64,000 bases of DNA from Epinephelus fuscoguttatus (GCF_011397635.1 NC_064752.1:637501-701500), one strand, 5' to 3'. Positions 1 to 16,000 are shown, numbered from the stretch's first letter. Numbers and translations: made by a program. The notes: generated by a model not told the origin, from the letters alone.

Positions 1-440
1 TCTCTCTGGCATCCCTTTGCATCTCTTCACGGTCATTTTGCATCTCTTTGTCTTTGTCTATCTCTGGGTGGTCTTTTTTTTAATCTCTCTGTGGTCTTCT
101 TACATCTCTTGGTGGTCCCTTTGCATGTCTTGGTGGTCTTTTTGCATCTCTCTGTGGTCCTTTAACATCTCTTGGTGGTCCCTTGACATCTCTTGGTAGT
201 CTTTTTGCAACTCTTTGTGGTCTTTATGCATCTCTCTGGCATCCCTTTGTATCTCTTCACAGCCATTTTGCATCTCTTTGTCGTCCCTTTGCATCTCTTC
301 ACAGCCATTCTGCATCTCTTTGTCGTCCCTTTGCATCTCTTCACAGCCATTCTGCATCTCTTTGTCGCCCCTTTGCCTCTATTAGTGATCATTTTGAATT
401 TCTCAATGATCTTTTTGCATCTCTTGGTGGACAGTTTCCA
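1..440. repeat. Minisatellite with 21-bp unit in the ssuh2 terminal intron
   Basis: Tandem units built on CATCTCTTTGTCGTCCCTTTG-like 21-mers (one variant carries CACAGCCATTC), arranged near 270-380 in a 42-bp higher-order pair. Because 21 is a multiple of three, several frames stay open and give heptad-like peptides such as MQKDHQE; these are not genes. The flank at 430-500 resembles 19740-19830, beside another degenerate run of the same motif. Confidence 0.85.
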
Positions 441-643
441 GGTAAAGCCCAGGGCCTGTGCCGTGTAGCCCTGCTCAGTAATCCACCCATGCGTCCAGGT
501 AGGATGACAAAAATACTTTACTTTGTTTGACACAATACAGGGGCACTGGCAGTCAGTAGGCAGGGTATAAAACTACATCTCTGTATCACCCAATTATTTA
601 CACAGTTGTTTTGAATGAACATGTTGTACATGTTGGATTTTAC

Positions 644-751
644 CTGTTGCAGGATGCGGCTGGTGGAACTGAAGCGATTGAGGTGTTCGTTAATGGTTTT
701 CTTAGAAATATCACAGATCTCCTGATCGGGGAACCCCTGGATGGGGTACAC
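644..751 (-). CDS. ssuh2: ssuh2 exon 11
   Basis: Encodes [19 protein letters not shown], then a helical segment ending SSTSRILQQ; acceptor tgccag, donor gtaaaa. It matches the family's 'VYPI..FP...I' segment and the 'R.LQQ' that precedes the final exon. An L2-like LINE lies between this exon and exon 10. Confidence 0.88.
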
Positions 752-3151
752 CTGGCAGGACAGAGAGGAGGAAACACAGACAATCAACTCATGGAGCACA
801 TAAGCTTATATTCTATCAAATGTATTCATCCACACATCTCCAAGAGACACGGATGTTGTTTTTTAAGGAACAATGTGTTTTTTCTCTCTGGAGTGGTTTG
901 AGAAGCATCATCCCAACATCCATTCAAATCAAACAAATCTGAGACTGTCTACATGTTGGCCGCTGCTGTTCTTCTTTGAGTTAGGTGCTAACTGCTATCA
1001 GTTACTTTTTAAATCTGCCAGCAGTGGGTTGCACACTTCTCCTCCTGCCCTCAGATAGTACCTATCTAACCTCAAACACAGCTGTAAAATCTAATATATA
1101 TTTAGATTGCTTCTCCCCAATTTCTCTTCAAGAATTGACTGCAGTGATTTCTTCATCCAAATCATCAACGTGTCTCTTAGACCCCATCCCAACTAGGCTA
1201 CTTAAGGAGGTCTTACCTACAGTTAACACTCATATATTAGATATGATCAATATATCCTTATTAACAGGCTATGTACCACAGTCTTTTAAGGTAGCTGTAA
1301 TTAAACCTCTACTAAAAAAGCCCACCCTGGATCCAGAGGTGTTAGCCAACTATAGACCAATATCTAATCTTCCCTTTATGTCAAAGATCCTTGAGAAAGT
1401 AGTCGCAGACCAGCTGTGTGATTTTCTCCATGATAATAATTTATTTGAGGAATTTCAGTCAGGATTTAGAGTGCATCATAGCACTGAGACAGCACTAGTT
1501 AAAATTACAAATGACCTTCTGATTGCTTCAGACAAAGGACTCGTCTCTGTACTTGTTTTATTAGATCTTAGTGCGGCGCTTGACACAATTGACCATCAAA
1601 TTCTGCTGCAGAGACTGGATCACTTAATTGGCTTAAAAGGTTCAGCACTAAGCTGGTTTAAATCTTATTTATCTGATCGTTTTCAATTTGTTGACGTCGC
1701 AATGAACCATCCTTACGTACTAAAGTTTGTTTTGGAGTTCCGCAAGGTTCTGTGCTCGACCAATCCTGTTTACTCTATATATGCTTCCGTTAGGTAACAT
1801 CATTAGAAATCACTCTATAAATTTCCATTGTTATGCAGATGATACTCAGTTGTATTTATCAATGAAGCCAGAAGAAAGCAATCAATTAACTAAACTCCAT
1901 AATTGCCTTAAAGACATAAAAACTTGGATGAGCACCAATTTCCTGATGTTAAATTCAGACAAAACTGAAGTCATTGTTCTTGGCCCCAAACAACTCAGAG
2001 ACTCTTTATCTGATGACATAGTTTCTCTAGATGGCATTGCTCTGGCCCCTGCCACTACCGTAAGAAACCTCGGAGTAACATTTGATCAAGATTTGTCTTT
2101 TAATTCTCATTTAAAACAAACCTCACGGACTGCATTTATTCATCTGCGTAATATTGCGAAAAATTAGGCCTATCCTGACCCGAAAAGATGCAGAAAAATT
2201 GGTCCACGCTTTTGTTACCTCAAGGCTGGATTATTGTAACTCTCTATTATCAGGTAGCTCTAGTAAGTCCTTAAAAACTCTCCAGCTAATTCAGAATGCA
2301 GCAGCACGTGTACTAACAGGAACTAAGAAACGCGATCATATCTCTCCTGTTTTAGCTTCTCTGCACTGGCTCCTGTAAAATCCAGAATTGAATTTAAAAT
2401 CCTACTGTTAACTTATAAAGCTCTAAATGGTCAAGCTCCATCATATCTTAGAGAGCTCATAGTGCCATATTATCCCACTCAGAACACTGCGCTCTGAGAA
2501 CGCAGGGTTACTCGTGGTCCCTAAAGTCTCCAAAGTAGATCAGGAGCCAGAGCCTTTAGCTATCAGGCTCCTCTCCTGTGGAATCATCTTCCTGTTACGG
2601 TCCGGGAGGCAGACACATTTAAGACTAGACTTAAGACTTTCCTCTTTGATAAAGCTTATAGTTAGGGCTGGCTCAGGCTTGTCCTGTACCAGCCCTTAGT
2701 TAGGCTGACTTAGGCCTAGTCTGCCGGAGGACCCTCTATAATACACCGGCCCCTTCTCTCCTTCTCTCTCTCTCTCTCGTATCCTATTACTGCATCTAGC
2801 TAACCCGGCCATTCTGGATGTCACTAACTCGGCTTCTTCTCCGGAGCCTTTGTGCTCCACTGTCTCTCAGATTAACTCATATCACAGCGGTGCCTGGACA
2901 GCGTGACGTGTGTGGTTGTGCTGCTGCCGTGGTCCCGCCAGATGCCTCCTGCTGCTGCTGCCATCATTAGTCATTAGTCATACTTCTTCTGTTATTATAC
3001 ACATATGATTATTGTCACACATGTATACTGCCAGGTATTAATACATACTTTCAACATATTGTACCGCAGTAACCAGAACTATAACTATAATATTATTACT
3101 TCCATTAATGTTGTTGTAAGATACTGTCATTACCTGCATATCTCTCTCTCG

Positions 3152-3193
<42 letters not shown>

Positions 3194-4041
3194 GTGTCAT
3201 ATGGATTACTGTTAATTTATCATGTTGATCTGTTCTGTACGACATCTATTGCACGTCTGTCCGTCCTGGAAGAGGGATCCCTCCTCAGTTGCTCTTCCTG
3301 AGGTTTCTACCGTTTTTTTCCCCGTTAAAGGGTTTTTTTGGGGAGTTTTTCCTTATCCGCTGTGAGGGTCATAAGGACAGAGGGATGTCGTATGCTGTAA
3401 AGCCCTGTGAGGCAAATTGTGATTTGTGATATTGGGCTTTATAAATAAAATTGAATTGAATTGAATTGAATTGACACATCATCAAAACGTCACACCTGTG
3501 CTGCCCATGATCCCGTCCTGCCGGTGTTCAAGTTAATATAGACATCCCTTTGGTGCTATTACTACCTCCGATGCTGCCTTTAAGGTGAGACAACTCTGTC
3601 CCCTCATTCTGCGTCTGTACATTTTACACGGCATGGTGAGGCGGAATAATGGTGTGGAATTCATACCTTGAAGAGGCGGTGTAAAACAGGCCTAGAATGA
3701 TGCTATGAGAGCGTTGAGAGTGAACCAGAATATTAAAGTTACAGCCGGACAGATAAACGTGAGCTGAGACTGACTGTAAAGCTCCGTAAAACTGAGAGGA
3801 GCTGCAGATTCAGCTGATGACAACACATTGCCATGTTGTTTTCACGTTTTCATTTTAAATATATTCATAATAAAAGCAAAAATGATAGCCACTTTTATGT
3901 TCCTATTTAAAAGACAACAAGTGTTTTGTTTTTACCAAAAGACTCTCATCGACGAAGAAAGGATCTCCTGTCACCTTCTCAAACTTCTTGTCAGGGAAGT
4001 CAGGCTGGCGGTCTGGAATGAAATCAGTTACGTCGTTCTTC

Positions 4042-4085
<44 letters not shown>

Positions 4086-7000
4086 ACACATACACACACA
4101 CAGACAACAGGAACAAATGAAGCAGAAGAGGAAATTTAGCCAGCTTTTGTGTGTAAATGTGTCAGCATGCGTGTGTGTGTCAAGCTTTGACGTACCATGT
4201 CACAGTGAGCTGGATGAAATGCAGCAGGTTTTGGCTTCCGTGACAAACAGAGCAGGTCTTGTAGCCGTGGCCGTGACAGGACAAACACCTGCAGGATTGA
4301 CAAAGAGATGAAAGATGTGGTTCCAATATTCTGCAGCTTCTTCTCACGTCAACATCACAGTGAAACATGAAAAAACAAGTGGCAGAGTTTGTGCAAAAGA
4401 AACAAGCAGAGCTGTCATAGCTGAGACAGAAGTAAGTGTGAAACTGAAATGGTAAGTCGCAAGAACAAAATGTAGAAACATAAGGAATGCAGATGCTGAT
4501 GAGACATTCACCATCAACATCAAAACACCATGTGAGGAGATCATTGACTGAATAAAGAGGTGGACGTAGTATCCGGGTCTGAAAAGTGAAGCCACTACAA
4601 ACTGCTTTAAACCTGCATTCTTTCAAATGGCCAGCAGGGGGCAACTCCACTGGCTGTAAAAGAGAAGTCTGATTGTTTAGAAATGATCCGACTCCTCACT
4701 TGACTGGTCTCAATCACCAGTTTCAAGTCCTCTTCAAAACAGCATGTTGGTCATTTTGGTAATTATGATAGTGTTTAGAGTAAAATAGGCTATAAAGCAT
4801 TTGTATGTTTTGAGGTTTAGCTACCTTGTGACTGACAAGTCACTACCATGGCAACCTGTCAGTCAGGATAAAGGCGTAGTGATGCCTATCCTCCTCAGCT
4901 CCACCCTCTGTTCCAGCTATGGTGGTCACTAGGGCTGGGCAATATGGCCCTGAAATAATACCATGATATTTCAGGGTTGTTTTTTTTCCAACAACAATAT
5001 TCTTGAAAATTTCACAAATTAATCTTAGCATATAATGACGAAAACTGTGTGTCTGTTCCATGTTTTTCTCCTCACTGACTTGGTCAATCCATGTGAAATT
5101 TGGCACAGTGGTAGAGGGTCATGGGAGGATGCCAATGAAGCAATATTACATCAATTGGCCAAAGGGGGGCGCTATAGTAACCCACTGAAATGTCAAACTT
5201 TGAATGGGCATATCTCATGCCCCGTATGTGGTAGAGACATGAAACTTTGCACAGAGATGCCTCTCCTCATGAGGAACACATTTGCCTCAAGAACCCATAA
5301 CTTCCGCTTATATAGATTTTCTGCCATTTTGAATTTTTTGAAAAACACTTCAAATGGATCTCTTCCTAGGAAGTTTGAGCGATCTGCATGAAACTGGGTG
5401 AACATAATCTAGGGAGCAATATCTAAAGTTCAAGGGCGTGGCTCATCACATAAAGGTGTATAACATCTCAAGGGTTTCACCCATCACCACGCAACTTTGT
5501 AGGTATATGACCACACATAATCTGAGGGGACCCCTCCATTATTGACCCCATCAAACAAAATGGGGGCGCTAGAGAGCTCATTTCTTATCTAGGCCTAACC
5601 GCCATATGGATTTTTACTAAACTTGGTAGATATGTAGAACAGGACGCCTCAAGGTGACTGGAGAAATTTAACTCTAATTGGCAACTGGGTGGCGCTATAA
5701 CAACAGAAAAATGCTTCAAAATGGCTAAAATGCGACCGATCGCTGTGGCTCCCCCTGTGGACCAATGTTGGTGTTGTTTCTAATGTTTGGTATGACTAAG
5801 TCATGGTATGGTATGCTGTACATAATCAGGGAAACTGTCAGTGTGTCATTCTGTCAGTCAGTCATTCTGTCTGTCCCACGTTTTTCTACTCACTGACGTG
5901 GTCAATCTGTGTGAAACTGCACATAGGCATTGAGGACTGGCATAGGTAGAAGGTGACAAAGCTACCAATGTCTATGGACTAGTTAAAAATAAATAAATAA
6001 ATTCAAGAAAACAGAATTGCAAAAAAATGTCAAGCTGCGAGCGTCAGGTAAGTTCACGTTACCAAAGGTTTATGACAAAATCACTTGACGACACTGACAA
6101 TCCTGTGTGCACACGGCGAGAGAGGAGAGGGAGAGACACTGTGCTGCTGCCAGAGGAGCCGCTGAATGATTCCCTCTGAGCGGTGAGTCGCTAAAAGAGT
6201 CTGAGAAGCCTGGGGCTGTTCATAAAACATTCAGGACGCCACAGTTTATTCTGCACCACTGAAGCTGCTCCTCTTTTTGGAACCACTGCGAAGTTGGTAA
6301 TAACTTCACTTTCAGCCATGCTTGTTGTGGGTAGCAGCATGACATCAATATGTCAACAAGTGAAAATATTGCGAGAATCACATGATATTACAAATTAAAC
6401 CAGTATTATCCTGAACGAGATGATATGGCACATCCCTTGTGGTCACGTCAGGCCAAGCCCCTCGTAACAGCACCAGGCTTGGAAGCACAGTTTTGTTGTG
6501 GAAAATCAACATAATTACAATGTCTAGGTCCATCACGTGATGCCATGGGGCCATAAAGACTTTTTCCCAATGACTTGGGAATGTGGATATACTTTTGTGA
6601 GCGTCCCAACCCCGGTGAAATACCACATTTGAATTTGATCCATTTGGTCCAATAACATTTCAAAAGTCGAGAAGAGCCACACAATTAAATTATTTCATCC
6701 CCATTCAAGTTAGCAGAGAGCTAAACTTTGCTCTTTGAGCCCCACAATGCAGAAGATCAGGGTAATTTTATACCCAAGAAGTTGAACCGTTTTGGCTTCA
6801 TGAGCGGAAGTTCGCCTCCAAAAAGCCAAGATGGCGAATGCCAAAATGACGTCATGGTGGCTACATCCACTTCTTTTATACAGTCTATGGAGGGAAACAT
6901 GATTCCTCGCATCTTGGCACAGAAGAGACAGGAAGACGGAGGAGATGCATTTATCAAACAGACCGTCAATAAATGCCTGGGTCACTGGCGAGGAATGTTC

Positions 7001-10000
7001 ACATGTTTGCTGCACAGTGTGTAAGTTGTAAATCAGAGCAAGACTCCACTCTACCCTACCAGCTCTCATCCCACGGCTAAGACTCTAGTCGTCGGCGTTC
7101 TCGTGTCTCCTCTCTCACCTCTTACGGCCTCTCCCGCTACAAGATGTACAACGTGTCTTCCCGGAGGAGCGCTTGTGATTCCCGGGGTGCCTCCTGTACC
7201 CTGAGCCATGGCAGCTAAAGCAACGCTTCTGCAAGACGGAGAAGGAAATTCAGACAGAGAGACAGGAAAGAAAGCAAACAGAGTCCCACCTCCTGCGACC
7301 TCGGCCATGACAGGAGGAGCAGGGCTTGTTCCTGGAACGGCCATGACCGTGGCAGAACGTACAGCGCTTCTGTGAAAAGGGGATGAGGAGTTAAGTATCT
7401 AGTAAGTGTCTACCAGGAAGTGTGACCTAACAAAGGTGGCATTATTTCCACATCATCATAAAACCATGCTGTTTCTGCAGGCACAGTCTGTGACTTCTGC
7501 CTAAAGCTACAGTGGAGTAGAGTAGGTCTTGTCCTGTTATTACCGTCTGTTGAAGGATCATGCCTGCAAGAAAAAAAATGTTTTTTTACAACTATATCTG
7601 ATGCAAACTGCACTGTAAAATGATCTACTGCTGATAAAATATCACATGACACAAAGCTACGACTGTACACCAATGGTCACTGTAAAACTTTGTACATTTT
7701 TTGAAACACTGTCAGTGAGTTTTAGGGCTGAAACAATTAGTTGATTAGTCGTTGGTGGGTGCAGATTGTTTATTTACGTTAATGGACTCCATTTCTAAGC
7801 TAACGTTAGCTAGTGCTGCACACTGTTGGCACTGTAGATGAGCTGAGGAGAGGCAAGGCACTCAAGAGTGCACCTAACGTGACGTCCTTTGGATTTTCCC
7901 AGTGAATTTGTCTTGAGTCCTTCACAAAGAAATCACTCCACAGGCTGTTACAGGCAACCAAGAAAAGTCAGAAAGGTCTCAGTTTTTAAGTTACGTTACA
8001 AAACATTCTTCCGTTGGCAATAAAAGAAGATGAATACATGTAAAAAGTTGCATACAGAACCTTTAAGTAAATCCCAATTATAAAGAAGAGATCTCACCTG
8101 GCCTCTTCCATGGCAGTTCCCACAGCGAGTTCTTCCACAGCCGTTGCATTTGTGACACGGCTAAAACACACACACACACACACACAAACATTGCACATTG
8201 CTTTGATACAAAGAATAAAAAAGTACAACAATCAGCAAATCAGGAAGAGAGCTGTACCTTCACAAAGGACGAGTGTGGCACACGGACCTTCTCCACCCTG
8301 TCTGTGTATCTCTGAGGCATCGTCACAGGAATGTCCCAGGGTGGAGGGCTCATACCGTACTGAGGACCATCAACCACCTGTCCTGTTTGACGCCAAAAAA
8401 GTGGGACGACATTTTCAGTGAAGAGTGGTACTTTTAACAGTGCTGATTAATCTAACTTTGGGTCTCTAACTGTGGGGCGCCGCCACCGTGGAGGGCACAG
8501 AGACACTGCAGGTGGGTCATCAGTGATCAGGGGAAAAATAGGAAGTGGATTTAAGCTGAATGGATATGATTTATAAAGGTAGAGAGTTTGCTGATGCTGT
8601 CATGCTGACTTTTATTTCACTAAATTTCAACATAGATAATTTTTTATCAGTTGCTTCCCCGATTATTGTTAATGGCTTCTGAAGCAGGACATGACAGAAA
8701 AAGATTGAGAACCACTGATCTAAACTAAAACAAATACTGTCTGGTGAGAATGACAGCTGATCTTGTCAACCATGAAAACAGCAAGTTTTGTAAGTAATTT
8801 GTTCGTTCAGAGTTCTCAAGTTTTACCATTGTAGGGTTCAAACTGCCAGGCGCTGGTTCTGGTCTCAGTGTACGTCTCCAGTCGATACTGCAGAGGGAAA
8901 ATAATCAGAAAACACTGGATGAATGGGAGCATGTGTCATGATGCTACGCAGTGGTGAAAAGAAGAACTTAAACTCCTTAAAAATCCTGTGTTTGCTGATC
9001 TCCCTGAGAGCTGAGGCAGACTCTGGAGAGGTGTGTTTTATTTCAGTACATAAAACACTCTGTACTCATGGCTGTGGTTTGCATCTGAATGGCACCTAAA
9101 ACATTTAAAAACATCAGTTATGCCTTGTGGCAGCATCAAGGTTGGAGTACAAAGCTGATGCAGAAGTGCCAAAAACTACAGTTCCTCTAATGATCACTTG
9201 AGGCTGACTCAAGAGCGAGTCAACTCTCATGTTGAAATGCCCAAATTTACAGGACAAATAAACATGTTTACAGCCTGGTGCAGAAAGGGTTTTGGTTTCT
9301 ACAGATAATTTCCCTGTGAGTGACAACCGTACAGGGGGTCAATTCTTAGATAACTCATCTGTTTAAATGTTATTAAGGCTTATAGTTTTGCATAATTAAG
9401 GGTGCGGCCGCTTTGAGTGACAGGTAGGTGCCACCTGTTGACAAGATGCTTACCATGGTGACAATGTTGGTTAGGTAACCTGTTGTGAAGTATGTGTGTT
9501 TTGGTGTATGCTTAATTTCTTCTGGACCATTATTGTAAGGCAGCAAAACTCGTGCAGCTCCTGAGTCCAAGACAAATTTCCCTACAGGGACAATTAAGTA
9601 TATCTTATCGTAACGTAACCATGGCGTAACCCTAGAATCAAATGTTTTTCCAGTAATTATTTTGTTTTAATGCTTTTTAGCTTGTTTTTCACAAGCAAAA
9701 ATTAGCATTAGCATTATCACCATTGACCATAGCTGTAAATGCACCATACTAACCCAGCTATCAGCTAGCGTGAGGGTTAGCTCCATCTCTTCCAAAAAGG
9801 GTTATTTCTGGCTCAAAATATCTGAGATGACGACAGCCAAAATACCAAGCTTCGAAAAAGAAGTCCACAAACCAATGGATGATGTTATGGTGGCTGTCCA
9901 TCAGTTCTCCAGGTCATGATTTGAATCAGAGGATAATGTACAAAGTGCTGAGCTCACAGGACAACACACTGTGGTGAGGTTTGCCATCACTACAGCTGGA

Positions 10001-13000
10001 GCTACAGAAAGACACATAACTCTGGCTCTAAAGGCCCCAACACACCAAGCCGACGGTCGGCCATCAACCAAAGTCGGGCCATCAGTGAGTGTCTGTCGCC
10101 CTAGTTTTTGCGGTGTGTCCCACACCATCGGCACTTCGGTGTCGCTTTTCGGATGATTGAGCATGTTGAATCGGCGGCGGAGCTTGTTGGTGAGAGAGAT
10201 CACTCTGATTGGCTGTTCAGGTTTTATTTCCTCGCCCCTGTAGCGAGTGAATCTGCCTGTAGTGAAACCGGGGCTAACCGGTGCTTCCTCCTCAGGCTCC
10301 ACTTCACTCAGCTGCCCCACAGACCCGCTGCTTCTTCACACTTTAACCTGAATAACAAACCGGAGCAAGCAGGGAGCGGCTAGCGGAGCGTTAGCCGCAG
10401 CATGACCGGAGGGAAGCACAGCCAGTTAGCCTCCGCTAGTCTCTGAGCTAGCCCCGGCTCTCCGTTTGGATCCAACCGGAGCACCAAGCCCTGGTTTGTT
10501 ATTCAGGTTAAAGTGGGAAGAAGCAGCGGGTTTATCGGGCAGCTGAGTGAAGTGGAGCCTGCGGAGGAAACACCAGGACCGTCTGGATGGAATAGTCCGT
10601 GGAGGTGCTGCGGTGCTCGGCTGCACAGATAGGAAACCCCTCGGCTGACAGGATGTACCACTCTCTCACTTCGCTCTCTCTCACGCAGGCACAGAACGTA
10701 CGTGCTACTTGGCCGTCGGATGTAGTCTGTGTAGGGTGTTCAAATGAAACCGACACAGGGCGACGTGAGGCGACGTGAGGCGACGTAGACGACGCAACAG
10801 CTGGCTTTCGTCACTGCTAGTTCTTTGATGTTGGTTTGGTGTGTCCGCACCATAAAACGAAGTGTTCAAAGGCCTCCTCGAACAAAGAATCCCCAAAATG
10901 TGCATGTCAACATTTTGCAAAGCACTAGTTGATACATGCACACTTTAGCCCCATTTCGACGTACAGTTCAGTTCAAATGAAAAGATATTTTGCTGCCTCT
11001 CGCAGCAGCTGTTGTCTGAGAAAAGTAATTTAATTCACTGGGCCGACTGCCAGCAACTTTTAAGGTGGAACGCTTACTTGTAATTTTACGTGAATCCATC
11101 AACACACCTTCAATTTCAGTATGACAACTTTGACCATTCCATTAGTTTTTATTGTCTCTCTTGATGACGATGACAGACACTTTTAGTAATGAGTGGATCT
11201 TCAAGTGCTTACAAATATATATTAATTACAACCAAATTATGTGAAGGTCATATATTCTAATCCTCACTTCCTGTGGGCTACAGCAACACTAAACCCCTGA
11301 GCTTGCCTGAGAAGGACTAAATGCACAAAGCTGCTATTTTGAAATATCCCATGGAGAGAGACTCTCACTGCAGCCTGTTCTATTTTGTTGTGAAAATGTG
11401 GGCGTGCAGCCTCGTTCTGTGGACGATAAACCAGGTGCAGACTTCCATCTGTGTCACTGCTGATGAGGAAATACAGCGAGTGCTGGACGGAGCAGTGAGT
11501 GACAACAACCCCGCCCACATTTAAGAGGACTGTCTGAACAGACCGAGGGTCTAGGTACCATGTCTGAAGGCTTACTGCTGGTTCCAAAGGTGCTGGACTG
11601 AAAGTGTTTGGTGGAAACAAGGCTTAATATGTCATGTTGGTCCAGGTTAGATATCACATAAGTAATATTTTTATCTATCCATTTTGAAAGATCTGTGCTC
11701 CTACCCTGTACACAGTGATGGGTTTGAGCTCTTTGAAGGTGAGGTTCCTGGCAGGTTTGGAGCTGTACCTCCATTTTGATTCCACAAATTTGAGCAGCGC
11801 GTCTCTGGCCACATCCTCTGATACTGTCGGAACCCTGGGGGAGCAAACACACACAGCTGTGTACATCTGTTACCCCATGATGCCTTCATATTTCTGTCTC
11901 ACATATTGAGAGGCCTTTTTTATCAAGATAAATCACAGAATAATCAGGAGAGTATTTTATTTACCTGACATCGGGAACTAAAGTGTTCTTGTCGAGTTCA
12001 GGCTGGGGGGTGTAGGCAGGGGGAGGTGGATACAGTGGGTTGTCATCTACTGGACGTGCACATTAACACAAAGAAAAAATGCAGATGAAGGTTGGGGTGT
12101 GTTAAAGGCAAAAAAACAAAAGAGAAGACAAGAGAACGGAAGACTGACCTCCTCCTTTGTGGCCCTGGTATCCATGTATGTCATCCAGCCAACCAGGAGG
12201 GGGAGCTGAAGGTCCCTCCTCTGGTATGTTTGGATCAAATGCACCTGAGAGGAAGAGGTGAAGAAGAGGTTCTGTGTCTTAGTAAAATCAAACACACCTC
12301 AGCATAATAGGCCTACTAACATTTCTCTATCGCTATTTTTGATGAATGTTTTCTATTCTTTTCTTCACCAGGTGCATTTCCATCCACCTGTGATCAACCT
12401 CAGGTCAATCTCAGACCTTCTTTCTGTCTCTTCACTGTTTCACTTATTTCCTTTAACATGTTTTCATAATCACATGCTAACGAGGTAAATGATCTTTATT
12501 CTCCTCTGCAACATGTTTAAACGGGTGGACAGCATCTCTGTCGGGAAGGAAGGGCAGGAAGGCAGGAAACATTCTTTAGGAGAGGCTGTCAGGAAACTGG
12601 TTACAGAACAGACGAGATGTCTGGGACACAACAGGTTACACCAATGGTTCCAAACTGGTGGGTCATGGTCCCATTCTGAATGGACCATAAGTGACTTGTG
12701 ACCATGTCAAGTTTGTTAAAAAAAAATACACTTAATTTTGAAGCACAGTGAATTCCTGGCACAGAGCTCTCATTCTGAAGTGCTGTTTCCTGCTGTAGAG
12801 GACTGATGGACAGCTACTTAACAGACGCAGCAAACTAGCTCGACATGGCCAAACTCAAGTGCAACATGGAATATATTAAACTGTGTGGACCATCAGTACA
12901 CATCAGAACACTAATTTACAAACTACAAGCTGCTCTGATTTATTACTCTCTTGTAACGTAAGAGAAACACATCATGATCTTCTCTGGATCACGTGGGTAG

Positions 13001-16000
13001 ATTAACCTATAGAGTACGTTGACATGGTTCTACAACCAGTCAGTCCACAGTAGTCCAGTTATCTCTTTGCCATTATGCTCCTGTTACAGACCAGACAGTC
13101 ATAAACAATCAACATATTAAACACAGCATGTGTTGTGATACCCATGCTACCACAGTATAGAGTAAAAAGATCAAATCTGAATGAAAGTCACATTTTAGAG
13201 AGGTTTCTATGAGTGCGTTTTTGCAAGATAAAGTGACCGTGACATTATTGAACAAAAGTGCACTGAGTTGTCGACCTGCTCTGAGCAGGTGGGAGGCGGA
13301 CCATGCTCATTCTTGCCAACAAAATTCACTGGATAGGCATCACCACACCTTCTACCACGCCTCTCACAGCGAGTCAAGACACCACACCAGTGCAGTTGAG
13401 GGAATGACCTCAGTGCCTTCTAGGAATACTCCAGTTTGTAGATGTGACAATGTGCCAACAAGAAAATAGTCTCGACAGCTGTGAGAGCAGGTGGTATATA
13501 ATAGATCACTTTCAGTTCCTCCACTCTCTGACAGCGCAGCAGCAGACCACCCCACCCATAGTATTGTCCAAACAACTGCAATACCAACAATGCAAATACT
13601 ATTTCCACCCTGTGGTGTGAGTTCACCTTTGTTTCTTTAAGGTTGCTCTACAAAGGATCCATGTGACTTCTGTAAACAGAGCCCGCCTCAAAAGGCTCAC
13701 CAGATGAACAGATCCCTCATGTGTTTGTCTTCACTCTGGAACACATTACTGCTGCACACCACTTAAACAAAACTACTGATAACTGACAATGAGCCAGCAT
13801 GGATTGGAAAACCAAAGGCCCTGATCACACAGAAAGCGTTTCAGCAACTGGAGGCGGCTTTCTGTTATCGTTTTTAAAGAGAATGAAGCTTGTCGGTGAA
13901 GATTCTCAGTCATCCAGGTCATGGTAATCGTAAGTGCTATATCGTAGGCAACTGGACTTGCTTGCGTTTCTTGAAGACGTTTCGCCTCTCATCCAAGAGG
14001 CTTCTTCAGCTCCAACTGACTGGTACGAAGTTGCAGGCTTTAAACCCTGTGTGACCCAGACAACTTCACACCCTCTCCCCCCGGGTCCTACCTGACCCTA
14101 GGGACTCACATGGTGGCCAGGTGGGTCAATGACTCAGACTGTGACCTCACCGACTTTGAAACTAAGAGCTCACATGTGACTGCAAGGGTTCCCACCCACA
14201 CAGAGTTTAAAGCCTGCAACTTCGTACCAGTAATTTAGAACTGAAGAAGCCTCTTGGATGAGAGGCGAAACATCTTCAAGGAACACAGGCAAGTGCAGTT
14301 GCCTACGATATAGCACTTACAAGAATGAAGCTATTTGCTCGCTGTTTGTGAGTTGCTATGCACCATGCGTTTCTGTGTTTGTGCCTGAGTGCTCTGAACT
14401 CCTCCAGCTAAATTAACTGCAACTCAGAGTGGAAATGCAGCCCACATCTTCGTGTTTTTCCCATTGTCCAACTGGATGATTTGAGAGGCGGGCCTTCTGT
14501 GGTGGTCATGACAACAAGTTTACAGTTTGTAAATTATGCGGGAGAAACTGGTGGTGCTCAGTCGGTCGGCAGGACCAACAGACTCCCCGTGGTTAGTATT
14601 CATTTTTTGTTATGCTACGCCTGACGATGGAGAGCAGGTTGTCAAACTGGCCCTGAGTCATCCTTAAATAGGCCTGAAAACGTCCATGATGGAGGAGAAG
14701 CTCCTGGACCAACTGGTGGTACTCCCCATGATCTCATGTACCCACACAGATCTCCGTTTATCTGTGTTTCGCAGGTTGCAAAATACTTTCTTTGTGACTG
14801 GGGCATTAAAGTGCCACTGATGAAGTTATGACAGCCACTCAGCTGGCATGTTATGTCTCCATGACAACTGAGCAAACTCCATCAGCCCATGTGATACGTT
14901 TAAAAGTACCTGAAAAATTAAATTAGTGGACCTTGAGATGGGATTGTTTTGTTACAATAAAAAACTATAGATGAAACACACATACACGACAGAAATCATG
15001 TCACCAGTTCATACTGGTATTGCGGTGAACTGACTGGATGTTCTTCCAACATATTCATATCGCAGATGGAGTTCAGTCTGTGTGGTGAAAGGTGAAATGT
15101 GAGCCTCTCCAGTAAAACTGTCAGCACATGTTATAAACACAGGGCCAGACCACTCCTATAAATTCTTAACAATGTTGTTGTGCAAACAGCCACAAACTGT
15201 GAATGTGTAACTTTCCACTGACATAAGCTAGAAATCACGTACTTAAACTATTTTCCCCTGTCAGACATGTTTTACTGCGTTAAATGGCAACTTTTTATTC
15301 AAAGTGATAAAAGTCAAAATTCAGTTTTAATATTAATCATTTCATCTCAGTCCTGGAAAGAAAACCCTTAATCACATTTCCCAAAATACCTTTGATATAA
15401 GCCCTTAAATTAAAAATTATGTTCTCTAAATAGTAAATCATGTTCTTAAAGTCACAGTCAGCGATTCCAATCCATTACAATTTTTGTCAAATGCAGCAAA
15501 TATCTACTCACAGTCGAATAATTCCAATACTGTTACCCTTAAAATGAAACCGATAACAACAGAGTACTTCATTTGATACCCATAATGTGAATGAAGTGGT
15601 GTGTAGTATAGCCATCACTTTTTAAACTGCAAACTCTGTCCATACACCAGCATCAACTTCACCACACCACAGACTGGATTGGCTGTAGCTGCTGCTGCGA
15701 GAGCGCGAAGGTGTCAATTCCCAATACTCAGCCGTAATGCTCGTGCATGCGATGGGGGAAAGGCCATGGCTGTATAAAGAGAGGGGCAGTGGGAGCTAGA
15801 GGGACGGTGACATGGAGCGTCTGAAGGAGCACTGACAGGACGGCTGTATTTCGCACCTTTAAAGGGAACGTTTGACATTTTGGGGAAATACGCTCGTTAG
15901 TTGAGTTAGTTGACAGGATTAATTGTCACATCTGTACCATAAGTCTGAAATGACCACCAGCAGTTGGCACCTTAGCTTAGCATAAGGACAGGAAACAGGT